From Taenia hydatigena (lineage: Eukaryota; Platyhelminthes; Cestoda; Cyclophyllidea; Taeniidae), in contig JADWOT020000001.1 in NCBI GenBank assembly GCA_036345935.2, positions 11,507,166 through 11,571,165 of the forward strand: DNA of 64,000 nt. The letters are read 5' to 3'. Within the stretch, counting starts at the first letter, position 1, and every line of letters starts with the position of its first letter. Shown one piece after another: positions 27,631 to 39,268 of this stretch. The notes beneath the pieces are model-generated. The model ran no database searches. It was not told where the DNA came from and was given only the letters and a program-made list of their open reading frames with translations. The translations under genes were made by a program, and so were the position numbers.

Positions 27631-29087
27631 TCAGTGATTTTATAGGCCGTGGTGAGTCTCAACCTACGGTGTCGAGTGGTCATTCGCGTAAACTTTTGGC
27701 TGGGGCGTAAAAGACCTCGCCTCGAATATCTGATCAGTGCACAAAATCTGTCACGGAATCGCTTAAAAGATTAATCAACTCCAGGAACAATGAGCACAGC
27801 TCGAAACACTTACAAATAAAAAATTTTACGATTGCACATTTTGAGAAAGGTTTTGCTTAAGGAAACGCATCAGCCACCGCTTGACCCCATAGTATATTCT
27901 TGGGACAAACGCTGGTCCATGTTGGGCAGCTCAAATATCCCCACACCTGTCCAAATTCTCTGTCACCACGACATGGTGAGCTTTAGATTGCACTCAAAAG
28001 ACTCGCATGAAAATAAGCCTTAACAGTTATGTGGCAAACCAATATCTAAGCAGTGAATTCGATATCTTATCATAGAGTAATTAATAGTTGGGTTATTCTT
28101 TCCGTCTCTTCCACTACTACTAAAGAACTTCGGATTGGCAATGACATTCTGCTTTAGAATTATTCAGGCGAACAAAAATTTAACCAAAACTATTGGTTTA
28201 CTTGCGTCTGCCTTTATGTGAGACCTGAAATAGTAGCTGTCTCTAAAGAATTAAAAGATACAATGATTGTATCAAAATTATGATATTGTACGACTACGAT
28301 GATATGTAACTGTTACGATGCCTCAGTAGCGCATTTGCTCACAAAGCCACCTTTAATGTTGAAGCAACAATGTCTGAGGTCACACATGGCAGTGTATTTG
28401 GGAGATTGCTTGGCCAGAAAAGTTGTTTTAAAGCGTCTGTGACTTGCGCATCAATAAACCCAATGGGTGGTTTAGTTTTTAAAAAATTGCTAGCCGCTCA
28501 ATTTATTGTGCATTGCAGTCTTATAGTCGCCACCTACTCATTTCCGGCACGTAAAGGTGTGAATGTTGCGGTGGGTGGTTGAAGCCCAAATGGGTAAAAA
28601 AGAAGGTAACCATCAGCATTTCATACAATAAGTACAAAAATCATCACGATAAAGTAATAATTACTCGGAAATCCGAATAAAAACGCACTGCGAATTAAAG
28701 TGTGTGGGGGTATAATACTTCAGATGTCTTCATCCCAACCACTCGAATATGAGTTCGGATCGGGAGGATTCATGTGTCTAATAAGGCAGAAGAACAAGTT
28801 ACGTTTCTGCCTCCCCTGCAGTTGCATTGTTCTGAATTATTGAAGAGTAATTACACTACTCTGTGTGTTCTTTGTCTTCTAGCATTCAAGCAGGTGGCAT
28901 ACAAGCTTTCCCACCTTACCTATCCCACTACTTACTCCCATCCCTAAGGACACGGATTAAAACACTAATACCAGACTGGTGGGTGTCGTAGCACACCTAG
29001 GGCTGACTTGGACTTAACAATTAGGTGAGATGTTCACCTTGCGACAGCGAGAAACTGGGGTCAGAAGTGAGAGGGTAATAAATGTGC
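27631..29087. other. Intergenic region, nothing recognised
   Basis: No continuation of the HSP70 reading frame was found upstream of about 27,630, and no other motif-bearing frame was seen in this 1.5 kb. Frames at 27,832-28,023 and 28,370-28,582 have no recognisable content. Confidence 0.4.
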
Positions 29088-29256
29088 TTAGAATTCCGAA
29101 CTGAAAGCCACATCAGCATCCTCAATGAGGTAGTTAGGCGTGGTGAGAGGCCCGTACACCCTGCTCCCATCTACACCAATCAAATGTGCCAGGCAGTCGA
29201 ACATCTTAATCATCTTTGATTCCCGTGGCGCATCCAGCATATTTGAAATCGTGGTT
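29088..29256 (-). CDS. Exon-like terminal frame of unrecognised protein
   Basis: On the - strand a good acceptor (CACTCTTTTAG, the AG just before 29,256) opens a 55-residue frame that ends in TAA at 29,088-29,090. Pieces of it read ISNMLDAPRESKMIKMFDC, HLIGVDGSRVYGPLTTPNYL and IEDADVAFSSEF. The composition is that of a globular protein (balanced hydrophobic and charged residues, no low complexity), unlike the shadow frames around it. I do not recognise the family. No ATG is required if it is a last exon. I could not find convincing upstream exons on the - strand between 29.3 and 31 kb, so it may be an orphan exon or the remains of a gene. Confidence 0.4.
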
Positions 29257-30439
29257 CTAAAAGAGTGGTAACACTTTTTGATTTTTCTTTCTCGCCTTTA
29301 GATTTTAAGGATGAACACTTTGATGACAATTATTTATTTAGGAGTAATTTTTACAAAAAATCCGTATGCACGATTACATACATGGATTCGCAGCATAAGG
29401 CCTTCTGTAATCAGTGATCGATGAATTGTCTGTGCCCAAACTGGAGGAAATTGAATGGATTTATGTCGACGATAAAAGCAGAAGCGGTAACCGTTACTGA
29501 GACAAGTCGAGTGAGTAATTTAATACTGATGAGGAGAAGCGTTGACGAATGAAACACTCGAAATATCCCTTTCCACACACTGATGACGTACCCATCTTCG
29601 TTCTTTGCACGATTCGTGTGCATTTTGGCAGCTTTTACTTTGATCCCGATGGCGCAGCTGTTCTTCAGCAATCCAACATTTACACTTTTAAAATCATCCA
29701 GTTCGTTTTGTGGCAGATTAGTAAAATTATTAGTTTACTAAAATTGACATTTATCAAGCCCTTTTTAATTAGAAATGCAAAATTATGCATGGGAATTGCT
29801 AGCATGGACAAGAGAATGCGGATTAGTCCACGCATGGCTTTGACCGGTTCGTCCCTAGTGTACAGTGTAGCTAATGTCAAAATAACTTTGTCTGCTTTTA
29901 AGATAACACCCTTTGAGCAGAATGTGCAACACATAGACAAGAAGTGTGCTCGGGTCAAATCACGATTCTAATCATTCCTGCTAAACTGCAAAATACACTC
30001 CTACTATGGACTGATTTGACTATTTGATTCCAAGACATCTCCTCATATTTACACCGAAGGCGGTCAGTAAGGTGTGGTAGGGCAGCTTTGACTCGTGATT
30101 TTCCACCCATTTTGAAGTGACTCGTTTTTAGCAGCATTGCGGACACAGACACATTAGACCGCAGTTCCAGAATGAAATGTCGTTCTGTCCTAAGGCAAGG
30201 ACATACGACTTTGCAGAATTGCGGTTCTAACCAACGACACACGGCGTTACAATTTGTGCTGATCTGAATTATGAATGGAATGACAAATAGACAGCCGTGA
30301 CAGATTCACACATTTGACACATCTCTATTGCAGTGATTAATTAGGCAACAATTCCGACCAGATTGACAACTGCGCACACAGATTATTTGTTGAAACTGCT
30401 TTGTTGTTATTGTTGTTGTAGTTATTCACCGGTAGAAGA
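29257..30439. other. Region with unassigned short frames
   Basis: Three overlapping frames on the - strand (29,411-29,671; 29,680-29,958; 29,955-30,242) and one on + (29,549-29,971) are open but carry no family motif I recognise. They lie upstream, in the sense of transcription, of the exon-like frame at 29,088-29,256, but no phase-compatible splice pairs were evident. Confidence 0.3.
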
Positions 30440-33400
30440 AGGCGAAATCTCGGCAGTTTCGTATTTGTCAGCCATTGTAGAATATTACGCGAATTTTCTT
30501 CGCTTTTCTTCCTCCGCCCTATTCTACCTCAAATTACAACCCTTTGCTACTGTTTCAAAAAATGTGGTTTTGAAAATAAAATTGCAGTGCTCGCATAGTT
30601 ATATGCAGTTTATTGTCTCATTTGTCATCAGTACTGCCTTAGATTTTCATAGAAAATTATCTCATTCCCCTACTACGTCGACAAGAAGCGTTCAGTAAAG
30701 CGCGCTAACCGTAATTTTCTTACATTCTGGTTCCTGGCAAAATGGTTATCTCGAAGATCTGTCAATTCGGCTTGAGGGCCTATTCATCCTTACCTTAAAT
30801 GGCTATTGAGGATGTTATAAATACCATTTACATGACGTAGAGCAGATGTTCCACAATTTGCTTACGAGCATCTGGGCCTTGGGACTGTGAGACATATAGT
30901 GAAGTTTTGCGCAGCTGCTGGTCATGTGGACTAAAATGAGGTACAAACGGAACGGTGAACCACTCGAGGTCAGCTTGAAGGATTCCTAGACCGCCAGCAT
31001 TGGAAACAACCTCAATAATTACTACCACTCAACTTCTAAACGATCGGAAACAGTGGAGTTGAGTTGAGTTGATTTCGGTATTCAATTGGCATTTTCACGG
31101 CTTTTGCATCTTTTAACGTATGGAGGCTGTTGATGGGTCGAAGAATAGGACTGCCTCTTGGCCGTGTTCCACGACTTCGCTTCGTGTGGTTGGTAATCTA
31201 AAAACACCATCTGAGCGCACTCATTGAGGCCATTTTAGGTGCCTCATTGACGCTACCACGTGACACCTCTTCTCATTTGTGCAATCAACACTATTACTAA
31301 GAATTAGATGTAAATCACTGTTTTAAAACAGTTAACACCAAGGAAAAAGCAGTGATATTGGAGACAGTAGTAGACACTGGGATCGAGACGGGCTCAACAG
31401 TGTCAAACGAAGACTAATAAATGCGCCCCAGTTGATGTATTGCAAAATGCAGCCTCGTTGATTGCATTCGCATGTGCATGGACGACTGCAAAAAAGAACG
31501 CAAAGTAAGGCATGGAGAGAAAAGGAATGAGAGCCTAAAAGCTAGAAAGAAGAGGGAATCAGAGGAGGATAGTAAATGTTAATTAAAATATTATGTGGTT
31601 AAACTTGTAGACATGCACACATACTAGGATGAATGAGTGCATGCGAAAGTGACTGAAGGGAGGAATGAAGCTATAGATAAATGGAAGGGAGGTTGGGGAG
31701 GCAGCTACGGTAGCATAGAAAAGGAGGCGCAAAATGGGATGTGATGGAGAAGTGGCAGAGTAAAACCCAATCGTCAATTGAATTTGGTCTTGCAATTAAT
31801 GCAACGACGGACGGAGTCCTTAGTAGCTGTAAACAAATAACCAATTATCTTGCCGCTTTGTGATGTTGTGTCTGCCGAAAGCACTGTAATCGCTCAATTA
31901 GTGCCACTTGCGAAGGCGCAAAGACGGATACCACTAAGATGGAAAAGTTTGTTTGCGGTAAGGCTTCAAATCTTCATGCACACATTGCAGGATTTTAATA
32001 ATTAAAAAAATTGCAGCCACAAATGTGCGAACGCAGACTGGCCCAAAGGAACTTGATTACGCTTTGAAGATCCAAATCTAAGTATCCGAATTACGAAGTG
32101 GAGGGATGACATAAGTTAGGAATCTATGCATGCAGAAATAGGATCAGAAAAAGCACATTTATACTAAAGTGATATATATATATATATGCAACGTTTTCCG
32201 TTTGCAATAATTGATGTGTACCAACTTTGCGGCTCACCTTGCAAGGCTTCGTGAAATTGACGATGCATTTGCGAATGCAAACTAAACGGCCGCCTTCCAC
32301 GAAATACGCTTCAACGCGCTTGCACTCATTCATTTGTTGATACGGCCGCCGACAGCTCCACGAACACATAATCCATCTCCATCACAACGTCATTGCCACA
32401 AACTTTAATATTACCTCATTCAATACAGTAATATGCACGCGCAATGGTCTGCAATCAAGTCTGGTGCGAAGGGATGTAATATGATGGAATAGACTTGACT
32501 GTACGAAATAGCACAAATATGCGGAGGGGAGTATAGAAGAATAAAGAGTAGTAGGGAAGACTAAAGTAAGGTGCAGCTGATTGAATCGTAACAAAGTGAG
32601 TCAGCGATCCCGAGCGTTCCACTTCTGTCACTTATGACTGTGTGTACTAACCCAGACCCAGGCAGCACAACCCCAGTGGGGTACCAAACCCACGAATTTG
32701 TGCGCTATCACAACGTTCCTTGCCAACCGCATACTCTGTTGCTTCTCTTTTCTTTTTTCTGTCTTAGCCACTGCCCAAACTCACGAATCACTTCAGCTTT
32801 TTTGACATTTGTCCGGTGTTACCCTAAACTCCTATTCCTAAATCACTTCTTTTTTACTTATCCTGCCAACTTCATAAGCTTTCTCTGTTTAATCCAAAAA
32901 TGCTGTTTTACTTTTGTGTCAGAAATGTATGAGGAGTTTTAGCACTACATGCAACATCCAGTTCAAAATCAGGCATTGTTTGATCATGAACAGTGAGTCC
33001 TTATTCTCAAAATAGTAAAGCTGTGCCAATGACGACCAGTTAACTTATTGAGTTACACACAGTTCTCTCGCTGATGATGTTTAACACAGTACCACACTTT
33101 GTTGGGAAATTAGTTAGTCATGGACAGTCTGAATTACCTTTGATGCCACTATGAACACTTTCCTTATTTCCAAATGTGTCATTAAGAAAGCAAGTGGTTT
33201 TTAATACGCCCGTGCCAGTTTAAAGTAGGCAGTTCTTACGCTCTTCTACTTCACGGTTCGCTGCCTCTATGCCCCGCTGAATTGTAAAGCAGCCTGTCTG
33301 TGGAAGAATAGTGCAGGTTAAACAATGTCAGATTTGCGTCAAAGCAAACGCACCATTTGCAAATGAAAAGTGGTCAACCTAATCACTGCTTTGCTAGGAG

Positions 33401-35750
33401 ATCTACATGGTCTATACGGAGGAAGGAAACACGCCATTGCCGCGTCCAGGCGAATGTTTTTGTCAACAAAGATAAACCCAGATGTCACTTATCAAATGTT
33501 GATACCACTGAGATGGGAAAGTATTTGGCTGTGAGAGAGGCAACCAGCAATTCTGTCAACAAAGGTTGTGAGATTTTCTTCGGCCAACTGTAACATTGTG
33601 ATAAGGCGAGTCCAATCGTCCTTGTTGCTGTGGCTCCGAAGACAGACTTAATAAGCAGCCTTCATTTTTCAACGTGTCATTCAGATAAATCCGCAGAGTT
33701 TATAATAGAAACAAAATATTGCTATAATTTGTGGAGTTAACTTTCCACTTAATGACTGTTGCTGCGATACTTGAGGCAGGAGAGAAAGATAGCTGCTTCT
33801 CCCTAAAATGCACGCAAATGCTCCCAATTTCACGACGGAATGTAAAATGTTCTATACCCAATGCTTAGCTTGAACAAGTGCATAATAGCGAATCACAACT
33901 TATGTACTCACTTACTGCATCAAAATACATCAGAAGTACTTCCAAATTCAGGGTTACCAAAACTAGTTGCAGTGCATGGCATCTGAATGCACGTATCTCC
34001 ATGATTCGCTTCAAAGTGGCACTATAGCCCATGATGTTACCTAAAGTGACGGAGAAGACGAAACAATCAGTGATTACAAGTAGTGATTTAACTACGAGTA
34101 GTTTGTCTCCTGTTTGCATCGAAGTGGGCTGCATTTCCTCATCAACATTCGTTTTGTTGGGGAGCCGCACTCACGAGGGATGATTTAGCTTCGAATTCAT
34201 TGGCGCATGAGAAGAAGTGATGAATGCCACTCTTTTAAAGCAGACTTGGCTAATTTGGTCAAATTACTTGCGCCACGAACCCAAGACCAATTAACAGTTC
34301 CGCCTTGAAAGAGGCTGGCTGAGGTAATCAGAGAACGCAGTGTTAGGAACCTTAAAGAAGGGTGTTTGTGACACGAGTGATGCAGTCACTGGTCTGCATC
34401 CGCGTCAGACAGTGAGTGGTATTAGTTGCAGGAGTTAGGCAGATGGGTTCCGCATGCTGACCATGAATTAACGAACGACGAATGATAGGCTGCGCAATTC
34501 ATTAGTTTGTTCTGCGACTCTTTTACGTTCTTTGCTAGCAAAAGTGCTTGCAGTATAAGTAGGCTTTCACAATCCTATTGCTCATTACGTCACCAACACC
34601 GATATACTTGTTGCTTATGCGATATGCACCTAAAAGATACAATACACTTCATCTCCATTCGCCCATGCCTGCCTGGATTTCAAAGCGCTGCTAACAAAAC
34701 TAACACTTGAGAATTCCCTGTCAAACACGATCCGCATGATGCAACTGGTGAGTACAGGTACGAAGCTTCTCTGCTTCGGCGAAAACTCGCTGCATTTGGC
34801 TAGTCAAAATGAGGCGAGTTCCATCAAATCAATGGCAGCCTAAGCCATCTATTTCTTTGGTTTGCAGATGTTCATAAGTAAAATGAGCGATCAGTAGAAA
34901 AAACTGCAACAATTATTTGAAAAAGAGTCATTTACTTAACATGACGTGATTTCAGAGCGCAAACAGTGGTCGTTTAATACGATTTTATTCCATGAGTGTT
35001 AGTTCAACACAGTCTAATGAATTTATGACTACCGCGACATTTTAGTATTATTGATCATTTGGGCGAAAATTCCATTTATTCACCACCCTATTTAAGAGTC
35101 CGACACTCGGATGATGAAATCATGGAAAGGAAGTACAAGCTGACGCTCAATCGGTTTTCGAATATTTCAATTTCTGTCTTGACAGTTGTTTTTCCAAATA
35201 AACGCTGCAATTTTGACAGCCATTCAATCTAAATTCGATGCAATATCCACGTAGGCCAGCAACTCGGCTATGGATGAAGTGTGAGGGAGAACGAAAAGTT
35301 ATACGAATGGTTGGTAATTATAAGTTGTCAACTATGGCGTTAATTGTCCAAAGGACTGCCTGATTGCCATGTCTCACTAGCTGCCACTGATACTCGATGT
35401 ACACCTTGAGGCCGTCGTATCAGCGTCAGAGTAATGGTCACTTCTCTTGTAGACATAAGCAATTAATGACCCTGTACCAGGCCCCTTTGATCACTCTAGC
35501 TGATACTTTTTGAAAAGTAGGCAGGGCAAATTACTTTTGTAATTGAAATGGACTCCTTAGCCTCCCACTAAGCAATATTGTCTTGATGTGAGAGTCACGC
35601 GATTGTGGTAGTACAGTCTCATAGAAATGCAGTGGTCTTAGGCAAAGGGATGGGCTTGTAATAGCCTGATAATGGAGGGTCTTACTGACACAGGCTGGAT
35701 TACTCTCGAGCTCCTAAGTAGAGTAACTGAAGAGAGACCGTAAAATTAGG
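30440..35750 (+). repeat. Left arm of an old, diverged inverted duplication
   Basis: This segment matches the reverse complement of 46,570-51,830 piece by piece and in order. Examples are 30,830-31,020 with 51,200-51,420; 31,590-31,925 with 50,380-50,690; 32,190-32,690 with 49,640-50,100; 32,710-33,600 with 48,650-49,590; 33,950-34,400 with 47,920-48,350; 34,480-34,950 with 47,340-47,830; 35,190-35,480 with 46,780-47,060; 35,640-35,750 with 46,580-46,690. Paired positions sum to about 82,200-82,350 throughout. Divergence is high (very roughly a quarter to a third of bases by eye, with many indels), so the copies are old. No intact protein frame is shared. Partial extra copies elsewhere in the window suggest an interspersed repeat of at least 5 kb, not only a local duplication. 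Confidence 0.7.
32168..32187. repeat. Short TA microsatellite
   Basis: An uninterrupted run of alternating A and T beginning after GTGA at about 32,171, next to the start of the repeat segment 32,190-32,690. Confidence 0.8.
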
Positions 35751-35929
35751 AATCCGAGTGCTCTGACGTAGGCGTGTGGACAATTTACGAACTTCCACAC
35801 TTGCAGAATATAGTGAGCAGATACTGTTATCGTATTCCATATCAGTCCACATGGTAAATCATAGCGGGTTAAGCTTCAAGTTTGCTTGTTTCACCCCCTT
35901 ATCTGTTCCCTTCGTAAAGATTGAAAGAA

Positions 35930-36680
35930 GCATTTGTGAATACAGACTATACAGATACACTTTAAGAAACACACTTCTACGCGCTTACACTCAATTAGTT
36001 TTTAGAGTGATCGCCGATCGCACCATAGACGGAGTATTCATTTCCACCACCGACGTCACTGTCCCTTCCTTTGGTATTACCCTATTCAATGGAGTGGTAT
36101 GTACTGAAATGATCAGCAATCAAGTGCAGTGTAAAAGCATGCAACATGATGGGATAGAAACTGACCTTACGAAACAGCACAAATGTGTCACAAATGACGT
36201 AAGTGGTTTCCTAGTAAGGCCCGTATCCTATGAGCAGTTTCTGGTCTCATTTTTGTGCTGCAGTGTCTAAAATGCCAATCCGTTATCAAACGTTCCCGCG
36301 CTTTTCTATTTCACCGTCATCTGCCTCCATGCCTTGCTGGACCCTAAATCAGGTCTAACAGTGTTTAATGTACGTCGAGATGGACACATAACCTGTGGAA
36401 GAAGTAGCTAATCCAATCACTGCTCCTCTAGGCGCTATACTCAATCCAAACGGGAAAAGAAATACGTCATTGTTGTATAAACACAAAACATTTTCTGCAA
36501 ACGGAGATCTAACTGAACGTTACTGGCCATGCATTTGTGCTGCTGGGTTGAAACAAATTTGGGTGTGAGAGCGGCAACAAACAATACTGCTAATAAATGC
36601 AGTAAGATTTTGATCTGTCAGCTGCAACATTGCCGAAAGGCTGGTCCACTCCACTTTTTGCTCTGAGTTCGAAAGCAGAC
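35930..36680 (+). repeat. Partial, internally deleted copy of the left-arm repeat
   Basis: Positions 35,930-36,190 match 32,290-32,530 (shared landmarks: ACGCGCTTRCACTCA, then TGCAATCAAGTSYRGTG and AACAGCACAAATGTG-like steps). From 36,190 the sequence jumps to the part equivalent to about 33,170 onward (GAGCAGTTTCTGGTCTCATT, GCTGCCTCCATGCC, then CAATCACTGCT). Roughly 0.6 kb of the repeat is missing at the join. The open frame at 35,776-36,270 lies across this join and is therefore not a gene. Confidence 0.6.
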
Positions 36681-36734
36681 CAGGTCACTGGTGCGCGCAC
36701 TGCCTGGTCCAGCGCTATCACGCGCGTTCATCCA

Positions 36735-37257
36735 GAGAAGGAGCGAAAATCGCAGCCTCGTTTAGACCAATGCAACAAAATAGCCAAAAAACGAAAATCA
36801 CAGGCCCTTGCATAGCAATACAACAAAATTACTTAGAGAAGGAGCAAAATCACATCCTTGTGTAGACAGACACTACAAAATTGACTACAGAAGGAGTGAA
36901 AACCGCAGTCTCGTGTGGACGAATACAACAAAGTTGCCCACAGAAGGAACGAAAATCGCAGTCTCATGTAGACCAATGCAACAAAATTAACTGAAGAAAG
37001 AGTGAAAGTTGCAGCCTTTTTTAGACTAATGCAACAAAATTGACTGCAGAATGAGTGGAAATTGTAGTCTCGTGTAGATCACTGCAACGAAATCGCCCAC
37101 ATAAGGGGCAAAAAACGCAGTCACGTGCATATCAATGCAACAAAATTGCCGACAGAAGGAGAGAAAGTCGCAGTCTTTTCTGGACAAATGCAACAAAATT
37201 GACTGCAGAATGAGCGAAAATCGCAGTCCCGTGTGGACAAATACAAATATAGCCCAC
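36735..37257. repeat. Tandem repeat, about 10 units of 53 bp
   Basis: Units share the pattern GAAGGAGYGAAAATCGCAGT, then CTCGTGTAGACCAATGCAAC, then AAAATTGCCCACA, giving a period near 53 bp over about 520 bp. Units differ by point changes and one- to few-base indels. The open frame at 36,808-36,990 is a by-product of the repeat. The array ends about 300 bp before the left arm of the histone palindrome. Confidence 0.85.
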
Positions 37258-37738
37258 TGTCACGGATGATACTGCACGAACGTCTAGAGCCAATTTACTG
37301 GCAAACAACTCACATAATTATTCATCTGTCACTGTATCGCCTTCAAGATGCACTCAGCGGGTCGCCAGATTGAACAAATTCGAGAATTAGAGAGAATCCT
37401 TATTAACTGCCTGTCGACTCATAATGCGATGGAAGTCGAATTGGGGGAATCGTACTTGAGAATACCGAATCCATGCTAAAATTGGCATCATCACATACAC
37501 GACTGTCGGACAAACTTAGATGTGAACAGAAAACTTTATATCGTCTTATGCTGGGAATTCTATCCTCATCCTCATCATTCATGTCATATCTATCACCGTC
37601 TATTCTTCCATCTCTATCGCATCCACCGTTGTTGTCTACGTCGTATTTGCCTTCGCCATACTTATCACGTCGAGCATCATCATCCTCATTGTCGCCACGG
37701 TCGACAACACCTCCAACCTATCCGGCGTTGGCGTTGGA

Positions 37739-37861
37739 TTAGCCCTCCTCAAGAGGCACTTCCGACTTCGTTTTGTCCTCCTTCTCCAGCGATGCAGCTT
37801 GCAGACCGACTGACATCAAGGCCAGTACGGTCATACTAATGCAGAATCGGATGGTTGGCAT
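37739..37861 (-). pseudogene. Signal-peptide frame, left-arm copy
   Basis: Mirror copy of the frame at 41,320-41,442: a 40-residue frame beginning MPTIRFCISMTVLALMSVGL, a typical secretion signal, then a short charged stretch before a stop. In this arm the downstream acidic part is cut off at the arm boundary (37,556), whereas in the right arm it runs on past the boundary. Confidence 0.4.
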
Positions 37862-38277
37862 GGGTAGATGGAGCAAATGTTAATTTTCAGCAATCCTGTC
37901 TAGACTTTCACGATTTGGCAATGACCTTCAACATCCATTATTCCAGCGCCACATGGACGCTGTCAAGACATGAGAGGATTGCGGTCATGCAGCTGAAGGG
38001 GAGGGCGATGAGATCAAAAAATAAAATGATCACTTCAAAGCAAGTTTTGCCTACATTTAAATTCTAATTAACAAATGAGGTTGACTTAACAGTTTTTAAT
38101 GTAAGGGGAGTAAAATAAGAAAAATGTTTTGGCGTTTGAGTGCACTGAACCTAGGCATTGATTGGCTAATCCAACGGCGCCATCTATGCACACAAAAGAC
38201 TGGTGCGATTCGCTGTCATCATCTACTTTATGTCAATGCCCAATGAGAAGATGCCTGATGCAATTTTCCTTATTGCT

Positions 38278-38349
38278 ATTGGCTGACACGTAAGCCATTG
38301 ACAACTCAAACTTTGTCAGTGATAGTGATGGAAGATTTGTCTATAAATA
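38278..38349 (+). promoter_or_regulatory. H2B promoter: CCAAT element and TATA box
   Basis: An inverted CCAAT box (CTATTGGCT, ATTGG at 38,278-38,282) is followed by a TATA box (CTATAAATAA, 38,341-38,350) 71 bases before the H2B ATG. This layout and spacing are usual for replication-dependent histone genes. The same elements occur in mirror image in the right arm. Confidence 0.75.
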
Positions 38350-38420
38350 AATGTGGTGATGGCAGTCTCGAAGTGAATTTTGCTGAGCTTCACTGACTAT
38401 TAAGAGCGGAGGAAGTTGTC

Positions 38421-38789
38421 ATGGCTCCTAAAGTAGTATCGGGCAAATCTGCAAGGAAGGCGTTGAAGGCGAAGGTGCCGAGGACGGACAAGGCAAAGAA
38501 GAGACGGAGGAAGGAGACCTTCACCATCTGCATCTACAAGGTGTTGCGCCAGGTGCGTGAGAACATGGGCATCTCGTCGAAGGCGATGTCCATCATGAAC
38601 TCCTTTATGAACGACATCTTCGAGCGAATCGCTGCTGAGTCGAGCCGGTTGGCGCGCTACAACAAGAAGTCGACAATCACGAGCAGAGAGATTCAGACTG
38701 CTGTGCGTCTGCTGCTGCCTGGTGAGTTGGCGAAGCACGCGGTGTCGGAGGGTACCAAGGCTGTGACCAAGTACACCAGCTCAAAGTAG
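38421..38789 (+). CDS. H2B: Histone H2B, copy 1
   Basis: Core nucleosome protein that pairs with H2A. The 122-residue intronless frame is complete. It has a basic tail ([18 protein letters not shown]), the KKRRRKETF entry to the histone fold, then [53 protein letters not shown] and a perfect C-terminal helix [19 protein letters not shown] with the Lys that is ubiquitinated in other animals (in AVTKY). Length is normal. Several core positions differ from the almost invariant animal sequence: RENMG replaces HPDTG, SFMND replaces SFVND, AESS replaces AEAS, and RLARYNKK replaces RLAHYNKR. It may be a divergent paralogue and not the bulk replication H2B. Promoter elements lie upstream; the 3' end is discussed separately. 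The protein is identical to copy 2. Confidence 0.96.
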   Translation: MAPKVVSGKSARKALKAKVPRTDKAKKRRRKETFTICIYKVLRQVRENMGISSKAMSIMNSFMNDIFERIAAESSRLARYNKKSTITSREIQTAVRLLLPGELAKHAVSEGTKAVTKYTSSK

Positions 38790-38800
38790 ATGAGTTGGAT

Positions 38801-38860
38801 GTAGAGTGCTGCTGGTTCCGCCGACTAGTTGCACTCTACTCCACGACCCCGTTGAGGGCC
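38801..38860 (+). terminator. Hairpin and degenerate histone 3' stem-loop after H2B copy 1
   Basis: Twelve bases after the H2B stop, GTAGAGTGC (38,801-38,809) pairs perfectly with GCACTCTAC (38,831-38,839) around a 21-nt loop. Just beyond, GACCCC-GTTG-AGGGCC (38,845-38,860) has the size and 3' half of the histone stem-loop that binds SLBP, but only three core pairs remain. The canonical form is GGYYYT-TTHH-ARRRCC. Whether either element forms mRNA 3' ends is unknown. Confidence 0.4.
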
Positions 38861-39268
38861 ACCACCACCACTACCACATTCATTTTTGATTGCTGTGGAC
38901 AAAAATGTGCGTAGTCACTGCCGCTTTCTCCCTATGTCTAGTCCTCATTCTCATTGTCTGGGCGATCTCGAAGTGCTAGAGTCGGTATCGGCTGCGGTCA
39001 TTGCTAGATGTAGGCAGGGGAGGTCGAAGGAGGGAAACAGGAGATACAATGACTGATGTGAGGATGGCTATGAGGTTCAGCGCTAAGAGAAGGAATGAAA
39101 TGAGCTTTGCATCAGATTGAGCGTTTCGAGTGCTTTCGGTTATCAGGGGTCTCACAAAAGGATTATGCTATTGGGTGGGCCACAAGGCTGTGTTCCACAT
39201 CAGTGGGTTGGGGACGTGCAAAATCATTGCATGAAATTTGGACGTGGTCAGGTGGGTCATCAAAGTCA

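Larger units (their letters stand above)
37556..39268 (+). repeat. Left arm of near-perfect 1.7-kb inverted repeat
   Basis: Each base here pairs with its complement at 79,181 minus its coordinate, from 37,556 (with 41,625) to 39,268 (with 39,913), without any indel. I found only two differences: 37,563 against 41,618 near the outer end and 39,183 against 39,998 near the centre. The arm contains an H2B gene with promoter and 3' flank. Outside the arm the sequences are unrelated: left flank at 37,260-37,555, right flank beyond 41,625. Confidence 0.95.

Noticed and set aside
33865..34170. Membrane-protein-like frame, considered as tetraspanin (also 43,353-43,541 and 47,515-47,838)
   Set aside because: Hydrophobic stretches only; no CCG or other tetraspanin signature, and matching repeat copies have stops in the same place.
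35776..36270. 164-codon frame
   Set aside because: It spans the join inside a deleted repeat copy; equivalent sequence elsewhere is not open.
38400..38738. 112-codon frame antisense to H2B (and its mirror at 40,443-40,781)
   Set aside because: Shadow of the conserved H2B coding strand; no independent motif.
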